Shown here: positions 27,801 to 39,800 of the stretch, one piece after another
Numbering within the stretch: position 1 is the stretch's first letter
Layout: every line of letters begins with the position of its first letter
Source: Trichobilharzia szidati
Taxonomy: Eukaryota > Platyhelminthes > Trematoda > Strigeidida > Schistosomatidae
DNA length: 64,000 nucleotides
Direction: 5' to 3'
Assembly (NCBI GenBank): GCA_944472155.2
Contig: OX235279.1
Coordinates: forward strand, 64,655,543-64,719,542
The notes under the pieces: model-generated
Databases searched by the model: none
Told to the model about the DNA's origin: nothing
Seen by the model: the letters and a program-made list of their open reading frames with translations, nothing else
Translations under genes and position numbers: made by a program

Positions 27801-30800
27801 ATAGACAGAAATAATCACAATCGAAAGTTATTTTACAAACACACCATTTGACTGTCGTCCCTATTGAATTTGTGGAAAAAATTCTGAATATTTAATAACC
27901 TTAGCGAATTTTTGTCAGAAATTTGTACACCATGACAACGGGCCAAAATAAATGCTTACGGAGCAAAAGCAAATTTAACTTTTTTCAGAAATCCCAAATC
28001 CGCCATCTTAAAATAAAAGTTATATTTAGTTGTCTGAAGATAGACAATATAGTTTTCAGTTATAGAAGACTGAATTAATCAATCTGTTTGGTAGTATATC
28101 GCCTATTCATTTCCCAATATCACAATATTAAACAGTGATTTTGTGTTTTGTTTTGATTTTTAAGACTTAGAAAAGGACCATCAAACCACTGGGATTTATT
28201 TGTGTTAGCACTAATTAACATCATCTTATCCATTTTCTGTCTTCCATGGGTACATGCAGCTCTGCCTCATACTCCACTACATGTTAAAGCTTTAGCAGAT
28301 ATGGAAGAGCATGTAGATGGAGGACACCATATCAGACAAACGTGAGTTATTCTTTCGTTTTTGAATATTAACAAAGCAGTTCTTTTTTTAGCGTCACTTC
28401 TCCGAGAATGTAGAATTAAAATCTATATTTGATCAGCACTATTTTATTGATAAATAGCAACAACTTATGAGATAATAATTTCTTCATCGCCTAAAGTGCA
28501 GTCACCCACATTCTTTTCCAGATTTTGTATTCTTTTCAATTTTAAATATAACCAGAATTTAAAATAGGTTGTAAAATGTATGTCCACTGCATATTAAGAT
28601 GGTCTTTAAATGAAAAAATAGACGCTCTGAGTTCGTCGCAGTAAGATGTGATTGTGTGTCTTCTCATTCTGATAATAATGTTATTTTAACAATGTTGTCT
28701 AAGATGATTCAAAGTGCGTCGTTGAAGCCTATTAATGTACATCTAATTCATGCCAGAGGAGAAATCATTGCAAAATAAACACTAACTATTGAATACCACT
28801 TAAAAACAAACATTTAAAATGGTTTTTCACTTACATCTTTCCAGAAAATAATTCTCTGATTATTTGTTTATTTGATCATAATTATTCACTTTCTTACATA
28901 CCTCTAATTTGATGACACTTATTCTTTAATTATGTGAAGTGGGTATACAATTAAAGAAACTGAAGAGGAAGTTATCAAAAGAAAAATATTTACTTTTCAC
29001 GATAATTAGTATTAGTGTTTATCAATGTAGATGTATATATTTGCAAAACTTTTCGTCAGAAGAGAAGGGGAAATAAGGAGAAATGGGGAAGTTTACCAAA
29101 GTCACACTTCTCAATAAAGATAGACTGTTAACAGATCAATAAGAATAGCACATACTTTTGAATAGAATGCATTGAATACTCATAAGCTTAAATGCACAGG
29201 TCAGTTTACATAAAGGTAAAAAAATTAGACAAATAACCTGACCTCTACTGTTTTCTCCCGCTTTGTCTTTTTCCCAAGCTGTTATATAACGTCATGAAAT
29301 CGATCTAAAGCAGTAGTGGAAGTAAAGACTATTGACTCTGGATGTATGTTCCTACATTGACTGAACTACCCAATGTGTAAAATACATTGTCTGAAGAAAT
29401 AATCTAATTAGTCGGTTAACTATTGTGTTTATTTAGCAAATTAACTTTATTATATTAGATTAATATATACAACGGTTCAAATGATTCCATATTAGATAAG
29501 TTTATTTTAAATATCACCCAGCAATACAGTATTTAAAATAAACTTATCTATTATGGAATTACATTCTACTACAGTGCCCAAGTTCTACACTTACACTAAA
29601 TTTCAGATGATATCTGAAACTGTGCCTAGCTAAATGAAGATTATTTATATCACCAGTGTAAATATTAGCTGAGAAACTGATAAACCCTAGCTTCAAACTT
29701 ATTATTATACAAAATTTTAATCTTCTCTTCTTGCAAGAAGGGATTTACATCATAGTTTTTAAGTGTGAATGTAACGGTTGATTCGGTCAACTTTCTTATA
29801 GTCTAATCTTCAGCTAATATAAACTAGATGCAATTTTTACAACTTTAAATTTATGCCCTCAGATTTACGCTTTAAACAACTAAGCGTATTTTGTCAATAG
29901 ATAAAGTGAAAAGCTGTAAACATTATTCGCCCTCTTGCAATTAATATTTCCTAGCATTATTCGGGTACGTGAAACAAGATTAACACTGATTATATCACAC
30001 ATACTTATTGGGCTATCGCTGGCGATGATACCTATTCCGTTGATTTACATACCACCTCCTGTATTGAACGGACTGTTTGTTTATATGGCTATAACTGCGC
30101 TGCAAGATAATCAAATGTTTGAAAGAATACTACTTTTCATCACAGAACAAGTGAGTTTTTCTACTGTGTACTAAGCATTATTGTTATTTTTCTCGATAGC
30201 AGTAAACTGAGTTGTTTGGTTTCTTTGTTTAATGATTATTCTCATTGTATTAACTTTGATATATTTTCATAGTGAATACTGTAAAAATTTTCACCTAGAA
30301 ATGCAATAGTCAGAAAGACGTAAGAAGAAGAAGGAAATACGATAAAAATGCACCTACCTTACGTGTGTTCTTATTTATTTAACTTTGATCTAATCTAATT
30401 GTTCATCAGTTGTTTTCGATAACTTCTTCTTCAGGCTCTACAGTTATAAATCCATGAATAATAGAGTACATATAGCCAATAAAGGCAAATGAAAATAATA
30501 TCAGAAACTGTATTGGGGTGCATGTGTAAGTTGAGATGGTAGTCCATTAGTTAACATAATCAATCAAATGTGTATAGGGTGTATAGTCAGAAAACTGTGA
30601 TGAAGTGTGAATGAACAATTGGGTGATATAGTGCTGTTTTATAGTCAACAGAATACAAGTGTCATTGGGGTGAGAGAAATGCAATAGACACAAAATGCAC
30701 ACAAACACACATTAACAAAGGAGACACTGAATGTGAGGGCTGACTGATAATGTCTAATGATAAAATAAAGAGGCTGAATAGTAAATTGTAATAAGATGTT

Positions 30801-33800
30801 ACAGAGTTGGTAGGCTCAGTGTAAAATCACAAAGGTTGACAAAATTAAGGGTAACAATGAGGTGAAATAAACTGGGTGGAGAAATGGATAATAAAGACAT
30901 GATATCACAGAACGATAATAACGGTAAATAATAATACGGAAAATTATGATCCTGGTGACCTTATAGTGGGCCAGGGTAGACAGAGAGAGTGAATAAGTTT
31001 TTTCTGCACATATAAGTCTGGTCTTTCTCTATTAATCTTTAAAGCCTCAGCTATGGCTAGGAGGCGTAATCGTGTGCCTTTGGGGAGATTGTTTGGTACT
31101 CGATACACAGCTGTAAATGACTCATCTACTTTGATGCTGTGTTCGCTATCCACTAGATGAGCCAGAATTGCACTATTTAATGATTTGGTCGCTCTTTACC
31201 CAAGCCAGACCGGGATATGTTCACGGGTGCGTAAAGATAAATTCCTTTGGGTACGACCTATATAACTAGCTCCACAGGAGCAGTTGAATTTATATACATA
31301 CATTGATGTCGTCATTTTGGGTAGTCTATCTTTAATGCACAGTATCAATATCGGTTTGGTTGAGAAAGTGACATGCAGTTTTGCGGCACTGAAAGTTCTT
31401 TCAACAGCTCTCGTTAATCTACGGTTTAATATATCGCTGGATATATCGCCTTTGAATTGTAAATTTAAGTAAAGCTTTTTCTTACTTACTGTGTCTCGCT
31501 TAGTTTTGTGTGTAGTTTCATTGATATACTTCTTTACGAAGTTGGTAGGATAGTCGTTCTGTAGCAAGGCGTTTGTGAGATTTTTTATTTCATCTTCAAT
31601 GCAGTCGTCCGTACATATGCGCCTAATTCTATGACTAAGACAACGAATTAGGTTGCGCTTATATTGTATAGGTATGAAGCTATGGAAGTGGGTATATTGT
31701 CCATTCCAGGTGGCTTTCCTATAGATGTTACGCTTTAAGGTACCGTCTGTTCTCTTTGTAAGAAGAACAGCCAGAAATGGAATACTACCTTGGAGTTGCT
31801 CTTCACAAGTGAATTTAATAACTGGGTGTACCTTATTGAAGACTTGGAGCAGGTGTTGTCTATCTTGATTATTGTTACAAATGATAAAGGTATCGTCAAC
31901 ATATCGGCAATAATAATCAAGTTTGTTTAGTATCTCTTTTAAAGGACCATTTTCCAATTTGAATAGGAATATGTCAGCTAATAAGGAGCCAAGGGGAGAA
32001 CCCATAGCGACCCCATCTATTTGGCGGTAATACTCCTTATTAAATACAAATTGGACGTTCATAGTGCATTTTAGTAGTAATTCTTTCAATTTTCTTAATG
32101 TGTTTCCGATTTCTATTTTCTTCTCTACGAGTTGCTCACATATGTAGTCGACAGTTTCTACAAGGGGGACGTTGGTAAATAGTGATGTTACGTCCAGCGA
32201 TAACATAGTTTAGGCGCCGAGTGAGAAGTAGACATTTGTGAAAAAATTATATTTGTAAAGTCTCAGCGAAATTGAAATGAGTAATTCCAACGTTTCGTTC
32301 GGCAATCTGGTCCGAACTTCTTCAGGGAAATTAATCGAAATTAACATAATAGGGGTTTATATATAAAAGGAACAACACTTGTTTTTAAAAACTTTGTCCA
32401 ATCATGAGTCATTCAACAAGTGTAACAAATAAAATTTTATGAGCTGTGCTCAAAATTTGACCTCGGACTTACAAATATTGGTCTACCTTTGTTAAACACC
32501 TTAAACAGAGTGTGTATGTGTGTGTGGGTATACAGTTGTAAAACATTTCTTAACGTTTCCATAAGAAGATATGGACAGTCGAGAATTTTGACCAAGTATT
32601 AATAATTAGTGATACATATGCATTTTTTATTTATTAATAAGAATTTCTTATGCATCAGCTAACATCACGCCTTCATGTCTGTTCAAACTGTTATTATCTA
32701 GAATTTTATGATTAGACGTATTTTCAAAATTATGGTGTTTAGGATTAGAGTTTAGTAGAAGCACCTTGTCGGACTTATTACTTTGCATTCTTTCTGAAGA
32801 TTGAGCTGCTTTATTCGACCTACTGGAGTTGTCAGGTGACTCGACAGCTACGAATTTAGGATATGCATTCTGTTGCAGACAACGGAGAGTGAAAACACGA
32901 TGATTGTGCCAGTTACACAGTTTCTTTGTTAATTTAATTCGATTGCAAAAGCCTTTTTACTTTTCATATGCATAAAGCTAGACTGACACCACTATACAAT
33001 ACAAAATACTCATTAGATCATACAAAACAGAGAAATACTTTAGTCATGTGTCAGCAAATGCACTGCAAGAATTGAGTTAACAAAACTTACCGGATTGTTT
33101 TAGCATATCACAGGAAATCAACGTCTACAAAGAAAGCATTTACAAGCACAAAAATATCAGACACCAAATTCACTTAGAAAAGATAGTCGAAGTCAGTCAA
33201 GATTTCTAGATAAGCAATATCCGGGATGTCCATCTCTTTCCTCTGTCACCCGTTGCAACTCATCCGTTCTATATAGAAAGTTTATATGATAAACCTCACA
33301 CTAACCACTGTTCTTACCGTTCACTTATATTGTCATAAAGTTCTTTTGTTTATTTTTGTTTTCTCGATAATATTCACTTGCTATATGAAATTCATCTTTA
33401 AACCTTCTACTTAATTAATAGTCACATTTAGTCACTATGTACATATGTTCACCTACAAAACGACCTTTGTACAACTTCAATTCATTTCATACGCTATCTG
33501 ACTATATATATAATTTTTAATTTTTAATAAAATCCCAGCAGTTCTGCCAAAGTAACTCTGACTTACATAACGAAGCGTTCGGAAAATTCTTGTTTTCATT
33601 TTCTAAATGCTCTAGGATTATTCTAAATTAGTTCATAGAGAAACTCTACTTTATCATTTGGCTATTCTCTATTTCGTATATTCATCTTTCGTGATCAATT
33701 AGTACACTGTAATCCAAGAATTTATCTTGTGAATAAAATAATGTTGCAATATGACACTTACTTTTATTCCGTGTGCACTAGTTTAAAAAAAACTGCATTG

Positions 33801-36800
33801 TAAGAAGCAGTAGAAAACCTGTGAAACAGAGCAAGTCTACCTTATCTTCGAAATATCTGCATACTAACTTCTTTCAAAGGTGTCCCACCATATTATTTAG
33901 AGCACCGCTTTTCAATTCGCTTCAATTACCTCTGTTCAGTGTAACATTTCAGGAACATGTATGAAGCCAATGAAACATTTCTAAAATAAATGTAACCAGT
34001 TAACTATTGATGGATTGAAAAACACCTCTCCCTTCATATCTGAAATTCTTTCAATGGATCTTTAAGTATTTTATTGAGCATTGGTAATTGGTAATTGAGA
34101 TTTCACTGACGTATTTTATTGTTCCTACTGATATGGAAAGTAATGAATACCACCTGGTGGAAACATTAATGGCGGTAAATAAGCTGTGAAATAGATATTG
34201 TGGACGGCAACAGTGACGTGAACAGATAATATAAGTGGTTTAGAAAATTACTAAGTAAGGTGGTTAAATCTTGTAAAACATAAACCAACCTAATTAATGG
34301 ATACACTATTGACATTCCGCTTTCGTTACAAGTGCATTTCTTTTTCTTCTGGTTATTTTATCATTTTTCTTGTTTACTTTCAGTCTTTTTTCCCAAAGGG
34401 TGCTATCAGTTGACTGTAGATTCATTTCTTCACTTTGCATAATTGTATTGCATGTTAATTTTTAGTAGCAAAATTCACAGTATTATGAATAATGAAGAAA
34501 CTAAATATTCAAGACGTCAAAGCTTTTTATCCTAACCAGTAAAATTTATTATCTATTTACCATTGAGTAAGCATTTTACAACCTTCATTTTTACCATTGT
34601 ATGTTGAATGCTTTTGTTAAAACGGCAATTACTGTTAGTTTTATTTCCTTTTTTTGATTATTCTTTTCTCATATTTTAGTCAGCCTACCCACCATCTCAT
34701 TACATAAGAAGAGTACCTCAAAGGAAACTTCACCTATTCACGTTTTTTCAACTGGTCCAGTTAGGATTTCTTTGTGCATTCGGATTTGCTCCCAGTCCAT
34801 ATGTGAAATTAATATTCCCTGTTATACTTGTTGTACAAATAGTCCTAAGGTAAGAGAAATTTTGTGCAAAAAACAAAATATGTTTCTGTAGAAATCTTTT
34901 TAATATTTAAAATGATGTACCATTGGATAATGAGTAAGTGAAGATCAATAATCATTGTTCAGTAAACTGAAAGGCCTAATTCGAGTACAGAAAAACTGTT
35001 CCAGTTGTAAGGGTCGGATTTCCTTGGAGCAGTTTAGGCTAAACAAGTGATATACTTACTGATCACTGTGAAAGGCACTCATAAATGTCAGTCACTTGTA
35101 CTTTCTGCTCACCTTTCATGACTGCATCGTCCATGTAATTATCTATATTCGTTCGGTCTACTTTAAGTATGGTTTTCAGTCTGTTTGACTGAACAGCACT
35201 GTTATGATTTGAAAACAGTCAATCCTACTGAGATAAAATGTCATCGTTTGTGCTACCTAAAAATCGGCAATTCAAAAGCCTTCAAGCGTCTATGACCACG
35301 GAAAAACATAATTCATTCAAACATAAATAAACAAGTAATGGAAACAATGAATGCATGAATTATTTTGAAGTCATTGGTGTCCTCGTGATGCTATTCATCA
35401 TTTGCGTGCTTGACAGCAAGTGCGATTTTGCAAGTAACATTCTCAAGTCTCATGAAACTTCGCTACGTATACGTAAATACCTCTTCATCATAAAACGCTT
35501 TATACATTTGTCCACTAAGTTGCTGAGCTATAAACGCAACCTATTTTGTAGTGGTTATTAGCTGTTGCTTATTTGCGATTCAGTAGTACAGTGGAAAGCG
35601 CCCAATCATTAAACGTCTTAAATTTCAAGAGAAGTGAATTTTTGTCAATAAAGCTGATAAATGCAAAACCACAGACAAAGTTTAACTCCAATATCAGCAG
35701 GAAAATTAATATCTCCATCTGCATGCTTATTCTGAAACTTCGTTCATGAAGGATGAGATCTGAATATCCAGAAACCTGAAATGAAGCATAACGTTTACAA
35801 AGCAAAAGTATCATTTGCCTCCAAACAATTAGTTGTCATCCAGCAGACCTTAATTTATTGCTTACTACATAAAAACCAAAGTGACTTATAATTTCCCATT
35901 AAAACATGTGCAGCTTTTACTGGGCAGCTGCTAGACAACACGGCTTTATTACAAAACCTAAAAAATTGATGATACATCTTTAATTTAACTGATTTCTGCT
36001 CATTCATCACCAAAACGACTATCAGCTAACTGACAGATTCATGAAAACTGGAAATACATCAAATAATTTTCTAAAAGATCTGAAGATTTTCTGTTAATCG
36101 TTCTTTGACAACATTGTTGAGAATTAAAACATCTGATATCATCTTTCATTGAATATTGAAAAAATCCCCATTTAGACATTTAGAAAGCAGAAAGATTGAG
36201 TGAAGAAATATTTACTTTTCAATTAGATCCTCATCTCTGGCCTTCCTCTAATTTATATAGAATTCTTATTACAATACACAACAATAATTAATCAGTATCA
36301 ACGTGTCACTGGTGTGATAATTAAGAAAGAAAATTAATACACACAATTAAAAGGTAGCAATGATTGTAAGACATGGATTGCGTAATGCATAATTCTGGAA
36401 AAATGAAGAGTAATTAAGGAATAAGCGTGTGAACAGGTTGATTACGTAACAGATCGTTAAAGAAAAGAAAATGATTTGGACGATGATAACTTGTTACTAA
36501 GGCTGAAGTGGTTAAAAGAATAAAATAATTTTGCAAAGATAACATGTAATTAAAGTTAAAACAATTAGTCCCTCAGATAAATTTGAATTAGGCATTTAGA
36601 AGACAAATTTCGCGAGATGACATCATTTCGTAGTTTCTTTACAACCGCTTTACAACTAACATGGTTAACAATAATGAAATAAAGTTCATGACAATTACGC
36701 AGTTAATTAAAAAAACAACTAAAGTACACACTAATGACCAATCATATTTAGATAGGTCATATTGTCCATGGTAGGCGAAGATTGAAGTCTATTTTTTTTT

Positions 36801-39800
36801 TACACACAGTTTAGGCTGTATGTGATTAATCCAAAGTGCTTCCATCACCATCACATTCTACGCCACATCTCTTTTTCTCATTTGCCGAACATTTTCGATC
36901 CCTGTACCTACGATAAAAGCACCAAATTCTGTGGACTCTACTTCAAACTGTACCTACAAGTTCACCTGCAGCTGCGGTGACATCTATATTTAGGTAGAAC
37001 CAACAGGATGTTGCAATGTCGTCGAAAAGAACATGTCCCAAAATGGCTACTAAATCATATAGAAAAACCCAACGCGATTAATCTGAATAGAAATCCAGCA
37101 TCATCCATTGCAAAACACTTATTAATCTCAAGTCACAAAATCAGTATTAATGACTGTTTCACAATTATTTTACATAACTCTAATTCAAGGTTATTGAAGG
37201 TGTTGGAAGCACTTTGGATTAATCACATACAGCCTAAACTGTGTGTACAAAAAAAATAGACTTCAATCTTCGCCTACCATGGACAATATGACCTATCTAA
37301 ATATGATTGGTCATTAGTGTGTACTTTAGTTGTTTTTTTAATTAACTGCGTAATTGTCATGATCTTTATTTCATTATTGTTAACCATGTTGGTTGTAAAG
37401 CGGTTGTAAAGAAACTACAAAATGATGTCATCTCGCGAAATTTGTTTTCTTAATGTCTTATTCAAATGTAATTAAAGATAAAGTAGTTAGAAAAATAAAT
37501 AAAATAATTTGGACAATTATAATTTTTGAAGGTCATGTAACGATGGCCAAGGTAAGGAAAGTGGCTGTACAAATTTCTACTGAACACACAGGTTTGGCTT
37601 CTCCGGGTGGATTCCCCTTGCTTCAGCCACTTGATTGGTAGATTGTGTAATGTAATAAAAATGCTATATATATACATATATATATATATAGCAGATATTA
37701 GGATCTAATTGAAAAGTAAATATTTCTTCGCTCAGTCTTTCTGCTTTCATGGAATATTTCCACCTTTCTTAATGATGCACTAACATAAGCACGTGTTATG
37801 TTAGCTACTAATGTTTTACTGAAATTGTTTTCTTTGACACTGTTAAGTAGATACATTGCATAACAAATTAACTACAATTGGCAGAAGTTGGAATTCTTGG
37901 ACCATTAGATCGGTTCCCATTGGCATAATGGTCTACAAGCTCGTTAGTCTTGTAACCAGAAGGTCCTCGGCTCGATGATGAAGAGTCCCAAAATAAGACA
38001 AGACAGCTATCCAGTACTCCCAGGCCTTCCAATTGTTCTCTATCTGATTTACTTTCAAGGTGAAATCCTGAAAACAATTGTGAACTGCTATTTTACGAAT
38101 TGTGATAAGTATATCCAGTGACTAAGAGAATTAATGTTGATACTTTCCACTTTTAATAGATTAAAAGTGAATATGAAGCCAAATTTCAGTTTGAGAAGAA
38201 GTAGCCACTCAGTACTTTCTGAAGACTATCTTGACACTTCCGTTTGTTTGTAAAACCAAACACTGCAGATTGATACAAATCTGCTGGGTTGTATTTTTCC
38301 GCAATTTGAAGTTTCCATCGCAGTTGTGTCATTTTCTTCCAGGTGCGGTAGCTGGCTTCATGTCTCACCTTTTCTCTTTTTCCGGGCTTAGAATCGTCCA
38401 GCTAACTGCAGGAAGTTGAACAAAACAAACTCTGAGCTGATCATTTCGAAAAACTAAATCGATCATCGCCTACAGCTCAACCAGAAATACCGTCAGTAGT
38501 CAGAGAATCGCGAGTAAACAACTTGGCTCACATAAAACAGTATTCTTTAGAACTGTCAGCTTACTTATAGTCAGGAAGGCAGCAGAACCATTTGGAATAC
38601 CCCAGGAGCCCCAAACATGGATCCAGAGGATGTGCTCACATCCCTACTCCAGAAAGACTGGAGGGAACGGTAGGTACTCACCAACTGAGAAAAGGGTCAA
38701 ACTGCCAAAGAAAGGAGACTAGAGACTTTGCGAAAATTGGGACAGAATCACACTCCTCGTCATCCCAAGGAAAACACTAGGCTGCATCACGCTGGATTAA
38801 AACGTAATCTAGGTGGAAAACTCTGCCCGGAATCGCCTGGATTCAAGGAGAACAAATTATGCGCCAACTAAACTACGAAACAACGCATCAGCATCGATTA
38901 CAGCCTGGAATTGCAGTCATTTCTGTTTTTTTCGACTGCTTCGAATTTAAAAAGGTCTACAGTAGTGCCGGTCGTGAAGTAATTTGGAAACTGCTTCAAC
39001 ACTACGGAGTGCAGTGCCACAGACATTTATAACCTTATTCAATAGCTAGCTGGTGATCATGCCACATGCGAAGCGAAACAGAGCGAAAACCTTACAGAAG
39101 CTTTTGAAGAGGGGACATGAGTAAGAAAAGGCTGTTTACTATCACTGATTACCTTCCTGACTGTGGTGGACTGCATCATGCAACAAACCAGTGGCAGCGA
39201 GAAGACGGGTTTACTTTTGACAGACAGAAAGACCCTAGAAAAATTTATGTTGCACAGAGTCGAAGACTTACAAGTATAATCCAATAGCTTGGCAGAAGAG
39301 AAGGCGAATACAAGAAGACAGAGGTTATAAAACTTTCCCACCAACAACAGCAAACATCAATCACCATCAACAGGAAAATCTAAAAGAAGTGTCCTAGTCA
39401 TCTATCTGGTCAGCACTGTTTCAACTGTAGGCGGCACCGATGAAGGTGTTAAAGTCAGCTAGGATTAGGAAAAAAGACAGAAATTTTGAGATCTATAACT
39501 TTCAGCACAAGGAACAAGATCCAAATTGTCAGGTCCTGTGTCAAGTCATAGTTCCTTTATGGTTCAGAAATTTGACGCACTGTTCACGGAAAGCAATTCC
39601 GCCAAGCTGAAGACATTCGTTGACAGCCGCACTCGCCAGGATGATTCTGAAGATCGGATAGCCCGCAGGAGAGTATATTTATAACAAGGAATTCTAGCCA
39701 TCAGTGAACCAGTTAACAACCTATCGCCTAATAAATATGCAGAAGAAGATTAATATATATTTATCATTTATTATAGCTTGATTCCACACAGTATTTTGGT

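Larger units (their letters stand above)
30415..32400 (-). mobile_element. 5'-truncated Penelope-like element with terminal pLTR-like segment
   Basis: On the minus strand the order is: TATA-containing segment and hammerhead-like motif (32215-32400), RT domain from motif A onward, GIY-YIG endonuclease, stop at 30944, and a roughly 530-bp 3'UTR. The 3'UTR ends near GAGCCTGAAGAAGAAG...ATCGAAAAC (30416-30441). The CCTGAAGAAG...CGAA(A/C) string occurs at both ends, as expected for the direct-repeat pLTRs of PLEs. The element is antisense in intron 8 of the SLC4A11-like gene. The N-terminal part of the ORF is missing. It is the best preserved PLE in the window. Confidence 0.88.

Noticed and set aside
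36185..37747. DNA transposon with terminal inverted repeats
   Set aside because: The arms contain PLE coding sequence and 3'UTR, and no transposase is present, so inverted PLE copies explain the structure.
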